A stretch of DNA of 64,000 nucleotides from DAOPJM01 sp964490325 (lineage in GTDB: Bacteria > Bacillota > Clostridia > Christensenellales > CAG-138), in the NCBI GenBank assembly GCA_964490325.1, contig CAZBBX010000001.1:1-64000 (forward strand), in the 5' to 3' direction. Position numbers and translations under genes: made by a program. Positions 42,675 to 51,044 of this stretch are shown one piece after another. How positions within the stretch are numbered: position 1 is the stretch's first letter; each line of letters starts with the position of its first letter. The notes below the pieces were generated by a model that saw only the letters and a list, made by a program, of their open reading frames with translations, was not told where the DNA came from and did not search any database.

Positions 42675-44615
42675 ATGAAGGGCGTACTTTTTCGCAGAGC
42701 GCTGATCGTCTGCATGATCGTGCTCCTGCTGGCGGTCATCGTTCTGTTGGGAGCCTATTCCCACTTTGGACGCAACACCTATATCCAATTGGAGCTGGAT
42801 TCTCTGTCTGAGGTGATGGAGACAGCTCAAAATCTTTATCTGTATCGCGAGAGCATGTTCGTCGAACGCAGTTACTACGCCGATACGCTGAAAATGCTGT
42901 CCAACATGAACGACGTATCCTTCTATTACGTCGATCTTATTTATATGGAGCTGCGCACGAATGTGCCGCAGTACTATGACCAAAATTTGGAAAGCATCCG
43001 TGACAAGGTCCTTGGCGGCGAGACCATTCGCATGAACAACCTCAAGCTCACGGGTTACAGCGCCATCTGCGTGGGCGCGCCTCTGTACAACAACAGCGGC
43101 GACTTGGAAGGCGGGCTCATCCTCATCCGTCAGACGCAGTATATCGACAACGCCTTTGACAAGCTCAATTCCGTTCTGTGGCTGATGGGCGCCTGCATTC
43201 TGCCCGTTATGCTGCTGTTTGCATACGTGAGCATACGGCGTCTGTCCAGACCCTTTAACGACATGACCAACGTGGCCATTCAGCTGGCGCAGGGGAACTA
43301 CAATGTTCGCGCCAACGAAAAGCTGACGGGCGAGGTGGGCATTTTTGCCCGCGCCCTCAATCAAATGAGCGACGCCCTTTCACAGACAATCTACCAGTTG
43401 GACAGCGAAAAGCGGCAGCTTGGCTACATCCTGTCCAGCTTCTCGGACGGTGTTGCTGCTTTGGACAATCTGGGCAATTTGACGCACTATAACCCAGCTC
43501 TGATGAAGATGTTCGGCGCAGTGGACGTGAAGCATCCCATCGATCTGGTCCCCGACAGTAAGATTTGGGACGTGTTCCACGAGGTCTTGGATTCCAAGGA
43601 GCCGCGCACCATGCACTACGAACTGCCCGGTGACCACGCGCTTTGGATCTCCATCGTTCCCGTCATGACGGAGGCAGGCGATTGCACGGGCGTTGTGGGT
43701 CTTTTCAAGGACGCCACGGAGATCGAGCGCTTGGAGCGTGTGCGGCGGGATTACGTTGCCAACATCAGTCATGAGCTGCGCACCCCCTTGACGGCGGTTC
43801 GCGGCCTGTTGGAACCTCTGGCGGATGGCATGGTCCACGATGAGGAGACCAAGAAGCGTTACTATGGCATCATGCTGCATGAGGTCGAACGCTTATCAAG
43901 GCTCATCACCGACATGCTGCAGCTGTCGCGTCTGCAGTCGGGCACTGAGTACATGGAGAGCAAGGAATTCGACCTGATCGAACTTGTGGGCGACGTCGTA
44001 CAGAGCTATCAGCAGGAGGCCGCAAAGCGCGGCGTCAGTCTAAAGCTTGACGCCTGCGAATTGTCCTCCGTCATCAGCGACGCAGATCGCATCGAGCAGG
44101 TGCTGGTTATCCTCATCGACAACGCCATGCGCTATGCCTCTGCAAGTGAGAAGAAGCTCATTCGCATTACGATCACGCAGGACAACAAGGACGCCTACGT
44201 CTCCGTATGGGATTCCGGCTGCGGGATCGCCGACGCGGATATCGAGCATATCTTTGAGCGCTTCTACAAGGCGGATAAGTCGCGCAAGGAAGGCGGAACG
44301 GGACTTGGCCTGTCCATCGCCAAGCAGGTGATGGAGAAGCTGGGCGAGCATATCGAGGTGGAGAGCAAGGCGGGGGAGTGGACCTGCTTCCGTTTCTCCA
44401 TCAAGAAGTATGTCAGCAACGCCATCCCGCTCGGGCCTGTCGATTCCGACGCCATCGTGTACGAAAACATGGAGGGCGACGGCGGCGCTTCTCAACAAAC
44501 GCCCCCTGACAGCAGGGATACCGCCGATGACAAGCCCTCGTTGGATGCACCCTACGAGGTGGTCGAGGACGAGGAAACGCAAAAGAAACCCAAAAAGCGC
44601 GGCAAGCTGCTGTAG
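42675..44615 (+). CDS. Membrane sensor histidine kinase
   Basis: A 646-residue kinase: membrane helix about 7-28, extracellular sensor about 30-160, second helix about 163-185, HAMP (about 186-240), PAS (about 250-350), HisKA with His366 in NISHELRTPL, and HATPase with DNAMRYA, WDSGCGIAD and GTGLGLSIAKQV. The PhoR-like layout fits the OmpR-type partner upstream. An unusual acidic tail of some 60 residues (SQQTPPDSRDTADDK, EVVEDEETQKK) follows the ATPase domain. Ribosome site before ATG 42675 is weak, so coupling to the regulator gene is likely. Confidence 0.94.
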   Translation: MKGVLFRRALIVCMIVLLLAVIVLLGAYSHFGRNTYIQLELDSLSEVMETAQNLYLYRESMFVERSYYADTLKMLSNMNDVSFYYVDLIYMELRTNVPQYYDQNLESIRDKVLGGETIRMNNLKLTGYSAICVGAPLYNNSGDLEGGLILIRQTQYIDNAFDKLNSVLWLMGACILPVMLLFAYVSIRRLSRPFNDMTNVAIQLAQGNYNVRANEKLTGEVGIFARALNQMSDALSQTIYQLDSEKRQLGYILSSFSDGVAALDNLGNLTHYNPALMKMFGAVDVKHPIDLVPDSKIWDVFHEVLDSKEPRTMHYELPGDHALWISIVPVMTEAGDCTGVVGLFKDATEIERLERVRRDYVANISHELRTPLTAVRGLLEPLADGMVHDEETKKRYYGIMLHEVERLSRLITDMLQLSRLQSGTEYMESKEFDLIELVGDVVQSYQQEAAKRGVSLKLDACELSSVISDADRIEQVLVILIDNAMRYASASEKKLIRITITQDNKDAYVSVWDSGCGIADADIEHIFERFYKADKSRKEGGTGLGLSIAKQVMEKLGEHIEVESKAGEWTCFRFSIKKYVSNAIPLGPVDSDAIVYENMEGDGGASQQTPPDSRDTADDKPSLDAPYEVVEDEETQKKPKKRGKLL

Positions 44616-44649
44616 CATTCCGCAACAAGAAAATTAGAGCCTAAAGGAC

Positions 44650-44694
44650 AGCCTCCCTGCATACATTGTTTCACAGATATGTAAGGAGGCTTTT
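44650..44694 (+). promoter_or_regulatory. Hairpin that holds the ribosome site of the SPOR gene
   Basis: AGCCTCC (44650-44656) pairs with GGAGGCT (44685-44691), with inner pairing TACAT (44662-44666) to ATGTA (44679-44683). The right arm is the ribosome site of ATG 44698 and is followed by TTTT. It can act as a weak terminator of the kinase unit, or hide the ribosome site. Confidence 0.55.
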
Positions 44695-44697
44695 CGT

Positions 44698-45615
44698 ATG
44701 GAATTTCCGCAATATGAAGGCAACTATGTTCCCCGCAGCAAGCGCCGCAACAAAAAGAAGGGTTCCTCGCGCTTTTTAGTGGTGTGCGCCCTGTTAAGCT
44801 GCGTGCTGATCGCCATTCTGATCTGCAGCTCAAGCGTGGGAAGCTTCATCAGCGAAAAGATCTTCCGTCCCATGTGGGATTTTGTACTTGGCAAGGACGC
44901 GGAAAATGACAAGATCGTCTCCGCGCTGAGCGATCAGGAGGCAAGCGCCTTCGCATCGCCAAGCGCAGCAACAGCTTCCGATGAGGTGACGCAGACCATC
45001 GAGCTGCCGCAGCAGGTATACTATCTGCTGCAGATGGAAAGCTATGACAATGAGACCGCCGCATTCAACGCCGCCACGCTGTATCGAGCCATGGGCGCCG
45101 CAGGCTATGTCATGGCTGACGGTGCGACCTATCGCATACTGGCGGCGGCCTATATGGATTCCGACAGCTTGACCAAGGTCAAGGAGCAGGTCAGCGGGGA
45201 CGGATACCTGTGCAGCTCCTACGTCATAACGGGGAATAAGCTGAGCGTCAGCGTGACCAGCGACAAAGAGGATGTGGAGACCCTGCAGGAGCTGTATCTT
45301 TCCTTGATCGACCTGCCCAAGCGCGTTTCCGAACTGGTACTGGCTTTGGATCGCAAGGAAACGGACGTTGCCGCACTGCGCTCGGAGCTGTCCCTGTCGG
45401 CACAGGACTTGGAAAGCTCGCTCAATGCGATCAAGACGTATACGGCGCTTAAGGACGTCTATGACGCGTTGTCCGACTATAAGCTGTATCTATCGACATT
45501 TTTGGCGGATAGTGCTACAATGGATAATGATGAATGTGGCGTTTTGCTCAAGTATGCGCAAATCGAAATGATGCTGCGCTATGTTGCATTCACGCAATCC
45601 ACGAATGGAATATAA
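44698..45615 (+). CDS. Membrane protein with SPOR-like domain
   Basis: A 305-residue protein with a basic N terminus (PRSKRRNKKKG), one membrane helix (about 26-48, FLVVCALLSCVLIAILICSSS) and an exterior part. Residues about 103-175 look like a SPOR domain (VYYLLQMESYDNETAAFNAATLYRAMGAAGYVMA), which binds denuded peptidoglycan. The remainder (about 190-305) is helical. It may act in wall remodelling or division. AAGGAGG precedes ATG 44698. The SPOR call rests on pattern only. Confidence 0.75.
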   Translation: MEFPQYEGNYVPRSKRRNKKKGSSRFLVVCALLSCVLIAILICSSSVGSFISEKIFRPMWDFVLGKDAENDKIVSALSDQEASAFASPSAATASDEVTQTIELPQQVYYLLQMESYDNETAAFNAATLYRAMGAAGYVMADGATYRILAAAYMDSDSLTKVKEQVSGDGYLCSSYVITGNKLSVSVTSDKEDVETLQELYLSLIDLPKRVSELVLALDRKETDVAALRSELSLSAQDLESSLNAIKTYTALKDVYDALSDYKLYLSTFLADSATMDNDECGVLLKYAQIEMMLRYVAFTQSTNGI

Positions 45616-45624
45616 TATATTATT

Positions 45625-46101
45625 ATGAAATCAATAACAATCTATACGGATGGCGCTTGCTCAGGGAATCCCGGACCCGGCGGTTGGGGCTGTGTCTTGC
45701 TGTATCGTGAGCACCGCCGCGAGCTGAGCGGCGCCCAAGCGGACACGACCAATAACCGCATGGAGCTTACGGCCGTCATCGAAGGGCTGCGGCAGCTCAA
45801 GGAGCCTTGCGCGGTCGAGGTATATTCGGACAGCGCGTATGTGTGCAACGCCTTCCTAAAGTATTGGGTGCAGGGCTGGCAGCGGAACGGTTGGCTGACC
45901 GCGTCCAAAATGCCTGTGGAGAATCGCGATCTTTGGGAGGAACTTCTTTTGATATCCAAAGCACATTCCGTCACGTATCACAAGGTCAAAGGTCACGCTG
46001 ACAATGAAATGAACAATCGCTGCGACGCCTTGGCAAGAGCGGCGATCAAGGGACTGACGACAGGCGGCACAAAGCAGTCCGCAGCCGATACGACAAAATA
46101 G
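45625..46101 (+). CDS. rnhA: Ribonuclease HI
   Basis: Degrades RNA in RNA-DNA hybrids. 158 residues with acidic catalytic residues Asp9 (IYTDGACSGNPGPGG), Glu47 (NNRMELTAVIEGL), Asp69 (VYSDSAYV) and a fourth Asp in NNRCDALAR, plus the WQRNGW handle region. ATG 45625 has no ribosome site; TATAAT ends nine bases upstream (45611-45616), so the message may be nearly leaderless. Starts nine bases after the SPOR gene. Confidence 0.94.
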   Translation: MKSITIYTDGACSGNPGPGGWGCVLLYREHRRELSGAQADTTNNRMELTAVIEGLRQLKEPCAVEVYSDSAYVCNAFLKYWVQGWQRNGWLTASKMPVENRDLWEELLLISKAHSVTYHKVKGHADNEMNNRCDALARAAIKGLTTGGTKQSAADTTK

Positions 46102-46130
46102 ATACCAAAACCATGTCTTATTTGTTAATT

Positions 46131-46160
46131 CTATTCGTTAAAGTTGTCTTTAACGAATAG
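46131..46160. repeat. Perfect inverted repeat on the recombinase promoter
   Basis: CTATTCGTTAAAG (46131-46143) and CTTTAACGAATAG (46148-46160) are perfect 13-bp arms with a TTGT centre. The centre and right arm contain the -35 box of the next promoter, so it is placed like an operator. No T-run follows, so it is not a normal terminator. Confidence 0.8.
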
Positions 46161-46172
46161 ATGTGGTAGAAT
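46144..46172 (+). promoter_or_regulatory. Promoter of tyrosine recombinase gene
   Basis: TTGTCT (46144-46149), 17-bp spacer, TAGAAT (46167-46172) with a TG extension. The transcript has about 135 untranslated bases, in which GGATCGTT and AACGATCC can pair. The 214 bases from 46102 to 46315 hold only this promoter, the repeat and the leader. Confidence 0.7.
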
Positions 46173-46315
46173 CTAAGAGTAGATCGTCTTGCGGTTTTTG
46201 CTTTCAAAACGTGCGGATCGTTCTGCCCCGCTCCCAAGTGATGGTGAAAAACGATCCAACGGAAATGCTGCAGAACAGACGATCCATCAATACTCTAAAC
46301 GGAGACCAAACAAGT

Positions 46316-47437
46316 ATGAGCGATTACCAAAGCGAACGAAAAAAGGACTACACCCTAAAACTGCGCGCACTTCTTGGGGAACTTCCGATCTTTTGCGGTT
46401 TCTATTTTCGCGCCATGGAATCGCAGACCAGCATCTTGACGCGCTACGGTTACGCCGTTGACCTCAAAGGTTTCTTTTTCTTCCTGACCGCTCCCTCCTC
46501 CCCCTTCTCCGAAAAGGCTGTGCGCGAGCTGCAGCTTTCCGATCTGGACACGGTCAAGGCACTTGATATAGAAATGTATATCGATGCAATATCATTATAT
46601 GAGGCAAACGAGCAGGAACGCACGAATGCAGAGCGAGCAAAAGCGCGCAAGCTCTCCACACTGCGCTCCTTCTTCAAATACTATTTCAAGCAGGAAATGA
46701 TACGCGCAAACGTTGCAGCTTTGGTGGATCTGCCCAAGCTGCATGAAAAGCCCATCATTCGCTTGGATGCAAACGAAGTGGTCGATCTACTGGAGGAGGC
46801 GGAGAGCGGCAAAGGCCTCAGCGACCGCGCAAAAAAGTTTCATGAGCGCACCGCCGTGCGTGACTTAGCCATTCTGACCTTGTTCTTGGGTACAGGGATA
46901 CGGATCAGCGAGCTGGTCGGCATCGACATAGACGACATCGACATGGAGAACGATGCGTTCGTGGTGACGCGCAAGGGCGGCGATGCGGAGCTTCTGTCCT
47001 TTGGCCGCGAGGTACGCACAGCACTGCTGCGCTACATGGAGGAACGAATGAACGTGACCCCTGTCGAAGGGCACGAAGATGCGTTCTTTCTGTCACTGCA
47101 GCGGCGCCGCATCACCGTGCGCGCCGTGGAAAACCTGGTGCAAAAGTATGCCAAGATCGCAACGCCGCTCAAAAAGATCACACCGCATAAGCTGCGCAGC
47201 ACCTATGGAACGCTGCTGTATCAGGAAAGCGGGGATATCTATTTGGTTGCCGATGTGCTGGGGCACAAGGACGTGAACACCACACGCAAGCACTATGCCG
47301 CCATGTCCCGCGAACGGCGCAGGCAAGCGGCGCAGCTTGTTACGCTGCGGGATGAGGAAGCGGACTGCAATTTAGAGCTTCCGAGCCACGCAGCTTCTCA
47401 GTCATCGCTGTCCTCATCGGAAACGCCAAAGTCGTGA
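46316..47437 (+). CDS. Tyrosine recombinase (XerC/D-like)
   Basis: A 373-residue site-specific recombinase. Residues 1-150 are a SAM-like core-binding domain, somewhat long (GFYFRAMESQTSILTRYGYAVDLKGFF). The catalytic domain has Arg in GTGIRISELVG, Lys in VTRKGGDAELL, HxxR in HKLRSTYGT, His in VLGHKDVNTT and nucleophile Tyr in RKHYAAMS. Length and lack of phage genes suggest a chromosomal Xer-type enzyme. ATG 46316 was chosen because MSDYQSERKK starts the conserved part and GGAG is 11 bases upstream. Its end overlaps a convergent small gene by 40 bases. Confidence 0.9.
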   Translation: MSDYQSERKKDYTLKLRALLGELPIFCGFYFRAMESQTSILTRYGYAVDLKGFFFFLTAPSSPFSEKAVRELQLSDLDTVKALDIEMYIDAISLYEANEQERTNAERAKARKLSTLRSFFKYYFKQEMIRANVAALVDLPKLHEKPIIRLDANEVVDLLEEAESGKGLSDRAKKFHERTAVRDLAILTLFLGTGIRISELVGIDIDDIDMENDAFVVTRKGGDAELLSFGREVRTALLRYMEERMNVTPVEGHEDAFFLSLQRRRITVRAVENLVQKYAKIATPLKKITPHKLRSTYGTLLYQESGDIYLVADVLGHKDVNTTRKHYAAMSRERRRQAAQLVTLRDEEADCNLELPSHAASQSSLSSSETPKS

Positions 47438-47646
47438 GGCGCTGTCTCATCGTAATCGTACTCGTCCTCCCCCTCGACCTCAAATAAAACATCCTCTATG
47501 GCGATGGTCGCATAGGCGGGACCGTTATCGGTGTCGATGCAGCGGAAGCAGTTGTCGCAGACCTTCGTTGGGTCAAGTTGGCAGCGATCCTCGCAGGCGC
47601 CGCAGTTATTACATTCCTCCCGCAAACCCAAGATGCAATGTTTCAT
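47398..47646 (-). CDS. Small Cys-rich, acidic-tailed protein
   Basis: An 82-residue protein of unknown function. The first 36 residues hold eight cysteines in a regular layout (ECNNCGACEDRC, KVCDNCFRC), suited to binding zinc or an Fe-S cluster. The second half is strongly acidic (EGEDEYDYDE, SDEDSDD). GAAAGGC precedes ATG 47646. Divergent from lexA with about 90 bases between the starts, so the two may share a control region. I believe similar genes sit by lexA in other Clostridia, but have not verified this. Confidence 0.75.
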   Translation of the reverse strand: MKHCILGLREECNNCGACEDRCQLDPTKVCDNCFRCIDTDNGPAYATIAIEDVLFEVEGEDEYDYDETAPHDFGVSDEDSDD

Positions 47647-47672
47647 CGTTTTTTTGCCTTTCATGCATACAA

Positions 47673-47705
47673 ATGTTTGCATTTTCACAAACATCCTGCT
47701 ATACT
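47673..47705 (+). promoter_or_regulatory. lexA promoter with inverted repeat
   Basis: TTGCAT (47677-47682), 17-bp spacer, TATACT (47700-47705) with TG extension. ATGTTTG (47673-47679) and CAAACAT (47688-47694) form an inverted repeat over the -35, a likely LexA site. It differs from the classical CGAACnnnnGTTCG of Bacillus. A second small palindrome, CAAATGTTTG, starts at 47670. Confidence 0.65.
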
Positions 47706-47738
47706 GTAGTTGTAACACAAGTTTTCGGAGGATGCAAC

Positions 47739-48353
47739 GTGAAAAAGCTGAACGATCCGCAGGAGACCATCTACCAAGCGCTATGCGAGTACTGGGATGC
47801 GCACGGCTTTCCGCCAACGGTGCGCGAGATCTGCAGCGCCGTCGGGCTCAGCTCCCCCGCTACCGTGTATGCGCACCTGAGCAAGCTGGAGCAGAACGGC
47901 CGTATCTCGCGTGTGGGCAATAAGATGCGCGCATACCGCATCAATCGCGTATCGGATGAAGAAAAGAACGGCATCCCTCTTCTTGGCAAGGTCGCCGCAG
48001 GCGTTCCCATCGGCGCGGTGGAGAACGTCGAGGATCGCTTCACCCTTCCCCGCCTGCTGGTCAACGGCAGCGACAGACCCGACTGCTATATGCTGCATGT
48101 ACAAGGCGACAGTATGCTGCATGCGGGGATCTTGGACGGGGATGTGATCGTGGTCAACCGCGCATTGGAGGTGCACGAAGGCGACATCGTCGTTGCGCGT
48201 ATCGACGGCAGCGAGGTCACAGTCAAGCGCCTGTATCCGCGCAAAAGCTGCATCGAGCTTCGACCCGAGAACGAACTGTATGAACCCATTTGCGTGTCTC
48301 CCGAACGCGTTGAGATCATTGGCAAGGTCACGGGTCTGATGCGAAAGATGTAA
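47739..48353 (+). CDS. lexA: SOS repressor LexA
   Basis: Represses DNA-damage genes until RecA-stimulated self-cleavage. 204 residues: winged-helix N domain (TVREICSAVGLSSPATVYAHLSKLE), cleavage site Ala87-Gly88 in KVAAGVP, nucleophile Ser125 in VQGDSML and Lys163 in EVTVKRL. Start is GTG 47739 with CGGAGG upstream; the frame continues upstream but lacks any site. Ends at a bidirectional terminator. Confidence 0.96.
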   Translation: MKKLNDPQETIYQALCEYWDAHGFPPTVREICSAVGLSSPATVYAHLSKLEQNGRISRVGNKMRAYRINRVSDEEKNGIPLLGKVAAGVPIGAVENVEDRFTLPRLLVNGSDRPDCYMLHVQGDSMLHAGILDGDVIVVNRALEVHEGDIVVARIDGSEVTVKRLYPRKSCIELRPENELYEPICVSPERVEIIGKVTGLMRKM

Positions 48354-48361
48354 TAAAACAT

Positions 48362-48391
48362 ATAAAAAGCAGGAGCGCAGGCCCCTGCTTT
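48362..48391. terminator. Bidirectional terminator between lexA and acyl-CoA synthetase
   Basis: AAAGCAGG (48366-48373) pairs with CCTGCTTT (48384-48391); T-rich sequence follows on both strands. Confidence 0.75.
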
Positions 48392-48407
48392 ATTCTTACT
48401 CCTTCAG

Positions 48408-50123
48408 TTAGCTTGCCGCCGTAATTTCGCGTTCGGCTTCCTCTTCCAGCTTCTTGTAGGCCACCTTGCCGACCAAGGTCTTGGGCAGGGACTCGCGAAA
48501 CTCGATGTCGTAGGGCATTGCATACTTTGCAATATGCTTTCTGCAGTACGCCATCAGATCCAGCTTCAGTGCTTCGGATGGTTCATACCCCTCGCGCAGC
48601 ATGACAAAGGCCTTGACCTTCTGCATCTTGTAGGGATCGCGAATGCCGATCACGCAGCTCATCTGCACGGCTTCGTGCGCATCGATGATGTTTTCCAGCT
48701 GCGAAGGATACACATTGTAGCCGCTGGTGATGATCATGCGCTTGATCCGCTGCTTGAAGTAGATGAAGCCCTCGGCGTCCATGCTGCCAAGATCTCCCGT
48801 GTGCAGCCAGATCCGTCCGTCATCGTGCTGCTTAAGGGTGTTTGCATTCTCCTCGGGATGGTTCAGGTAGCCGAGCATCACGGAAGGTCCGCTCAAGCAA
48901 ATCTCCCCTTCCTCGCCATAACCAAGCTCCTCCGTGCCGCCCACCTTACAGATCATGTAGTAGGTATCGGGATACGGAAAACCGATGCTCCCTTCGCGCT
49001 CGCAATGATACGGCGTCAGGCAGCTTGCCGTCACGCACTCGGTCGTTCCGTAGCCTTCGCGCACATGGATCGTTGCGTGATGCGCTTCCAAGAAGGCGTC
49101 AAACTTTTTCTTCAGTTCGATCGACAGGGAGTCTCCGCCGGAGAACACGCCCATCAAGCAGTCCAACGAAACGCCGTCCAAATACGGATTGCGCGTGATG
49201 GCCTCGAACAGGGTCGGTACGCCTGCGATAAAGTTTGGCCGATTCTTCTTGATGAGCAGGGCATAGTCCTTCACGTTGAAGCGCGGCACAAGGATGGACT
49301 GCCCGCCCGCCACCATCATGGTGTGCACGCATACGCCCAAGCCAAAGCCGTGGAACATGGGCATGGCTGCCAGCATCTTCTTGCCTGTGACTTGGCAATG
49401 GCACATGGTCATCGTCTGCAGCGCCAAGGCGTTAAAGTTGAGATTGCTCAAGCGAATGCCCTTGGTCGTACCCGTTGTGCCGCCCGAGAACAGGATGACC
49501 GCCTCGTCGTTGGGCTTTTTGTGTGCAGCGGGATCCGCACCCGAATACGCCTTGCCTGCCGCGATGAAATCGTGCCAAAGCAAAACGTTCTTAGCGGGTT
49601 CCACCTTGTTCTTGCGTCCCGCTGTAAGTTTATAGCCGAGCTTTTTGACCGTGCCCAGCTCGTCCCCCGCACTTGTGATGATGAGCTTTTGAATAGGGCA
49701 CTGTTTTTGTACCTCCAGCATCTTGCCGTAAAATTGATCCAGCGTAATGACGCAGCTGCTTTCCACCTCATGCAGATAGAAGACGATCTCGCCCACTGCG
49801 GAAAGCGGATGCACCATGGAGGCGACCGCGCCGATATAGTTGAGCGCATACAGGCAGTACACGGTTTGCGGTACGTTCGGCATACAGACCGTCACGCGCT
49901 GATCCTTCTTGATCCCTGCGGCACACAACGCTTTTGCAGTCAGGCGGATCTGCTCTGCAAGCGTTGTATAATTGATGGTGCGTCCCATATAGGACAGCGC
50001 CGTATTCGTCGGGTAACGCTCGGCGGTATCCAAGACCGTATCGCTCATGGACATGGTGGAATAGGTAAGATGGAACGGGACGTCGCCGTAATTCGGCAGC
50101 CAGGGTGTTTTGGGTTCAAGCAT
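48408..50123 (-). CDS. AMP-dependent acyl-CoA synthetase/ligase
   Basis: A 571-residue class I adenylate-forming ligase, most like long-chain fatty acyl-CoA synthetases. ATP motif LFSGGTTGTTKG, A5 motif REGYGTTE, WLHTGDLG, and the hinge/C-terminal lysine region LPKTLVGKVAYKKL. A fatty acid is the likely substrate, from the lipase next to it and from family shape. AAGGAGG precedes ATG 50123. Third gene of a patatin/E2-like/ligase unit. Confidence 0.88.
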   Translation of the reverse strand: MLEPKTPWLPNYGDVPFHLTYSTMSMSDTVLDTAERYPTNTALSYMGRTINYTTLAEQIRLTAKALCAAGIKKDQRVTVCMPNVPQTVYCLYALNYIGAVASMVHPLSAVGEIVFYLHEVESSCVITLDQFYGKMLEVQKQCPIQKLIITSAGDELGTVKKLGYKLTAGRKNKVEPAKNVLLWHDFIAAGKAYSGADPAAHKKPNDEAVILFSGGTTGTTKGIRLSNLNFNALALQTMTMCHCQVTGKKMLAAMPMFHGFGLGVCVHTMMVAGGQSILVPRFNVKDYALLIKKNRPNFIAGVPTLFEAITRNPYLDGVSLDCLMGVFSGGDSLSIELKKKFDAFLEAHHATIHVREGYGTTECVTASCLTPYHCEREGSIGFPYPDTYYMICKVGGTEELGYGEEGEICLSGPSVMLGYLNHPEENANTLKQHDDGRIWLHTGDLGSMDAEGFIYFKQRIKRMIITSGYNVYPSQLENIIDAHEAVQMSCVIGIRDPYKMQKVKAFVMLREGYEPSEALKLDLMAYCRKHIAKYAMPYDIEFRESLPKTLVGKVAYKKLEEEAEREITAAS

Positions 50124-50137
50124 AACAATCTACCTCC

Positions 50138-51022
50138 TTATAGATCGATCGCCGCCGCCAAGGGCAGCTCCAGCAGTTTGGGATCCTCGATAAGCTTTTT
50201 TACGACCTTGATGCTGTTGCAAAAGTACATACCATCCGCAATGCGCTCGTCGATCGTCAGTCCCAGATCTACGAACTCATGCATTTCGTTGCTGCCATCG
50301 TCATGAAACACAGGCGCTTTATGCTTTGGGTTGATGACGGCAAAGAAGGAATTTGTCCCCCAATTCACCAGGTGGTGATAGCTTGCGTGCATCTTGATGC
50401 TTCCCAGATTGGAGATGAACACGCTGGAATAGTACGGATCCTCCCGCATCAATGAATTCGGCATGTTTCCGTGCCGATCCAGTGAATTGAGAATGGATAC
50501 CACAAGGCTCAAGATCGGCTTTGGCAGACTGGTCAAAACGCCCATCGCCTCGTTGGTGCCGTCGATCTGATGCTCATGGCGTACGCCGTGAACGATCTTT
50601 TCAAGCTTATCGTGCATCTGCTCGATGGGGCTTTTGTCGCTGTCGCGGTCAAAGCGCAGGATGGCCAGCGATTCAAAGGCATCGTCGTGAAACTCTTTTT
50701 TCACAACGAAGGAAAAGGAGATCTCCTTACGCTCGTACATACGCTTGCCTGCAATGAAGTAATTCATCTTCGGACGAAGCGCAATGGTCTTGGCGATCGC
50801 CGCACAGATCACTTGAAACATCGTGTAACGGAACGCGGGGTTCTCCGCGTTCTTTTCGGCAAGGTATGCGTCGATGGCCTCCGTGCCGATATGCTCGATC
50901 ATCACGGCTTCGTTGTCACAGCGATTCGGCAGCAGATAGGGCATGAACAGGTGCATGGCGTCCTGTCCCTGTACAAACCAAGCGTCCCGCCTGTCTCTTC
51001 GATCCTTCTTGCGAGCTTCCAT
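50138..51022 (-). CDS. Lipoyl-less E2-type acyltransferase homologue
   Basis: A 294-residue protein resembling only the catalytic core of 2-oxoacid dehydrogenase E2 or chloramphenicol acetyltransferase. The substrate-channel end reads LTIDERIADGMYF, where E2 proteins have DHRxxDG; the catalytic His is replaced by Glu, while Asp-Gly is kept. There is no lipoyl or E1/E3-binding domain, and no dehydrogenase genes nearby. It may be a non-classical acyltransferase or a structural or condensing factor for lipids. GGGGGGT precedes ATG 51022. Confidence 0.75.
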   Translation of the reverse strand: MEARKKDRRDRRDAWFVQGQDAMHLFMPYLLPNRCDNEAVMIEHIGTEAIDAYLAEKNAENPAFRYTMFQVICAAIAKTIALRPKMNYFIAGKRMYERKEISFSFVVKKEFHDDAFESLAILRFDRDSDKSPIEQMHDKLEKIVHGVRHEHQIDGTNEAMGVLTSLPKPILSLVVSILNSLDRHGNMPNSLMREDPYYSSVFISNLGSIKMHASYHHLVNWGTNSFFAVINPKHKAPVFHDDGSNEMHEFVDLGLTIDERIADGMYFCNSIKVVKKLIEDPKLLELPLAAAIDL

Positions 51023-51044
51023 GTATGTTACCCCCCTAACAGAA

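Noticed and set aside
46131..46160. Inverted repeat considered as a dif site for the recombinase
   Set aside because: It has a 4-base centre and 13-bp arms, not the 11-6-11 layout, and no resemblance to Bacillota dif arms. An operator reading fits the promoter overlap better.
46131..46165. Same repeat considered as the rnhA terminator
   Set aside because: No T-run follows the stem (ATGTGG instead), and a promoter begins within it.
48534..50306. Open frame of 590 codons antisense to the acyl-CoA synthetase
   Set aside because: No recognisable domain and no promoter or ribosome site; the minus strand encodes a full adenylate-forming ligase.
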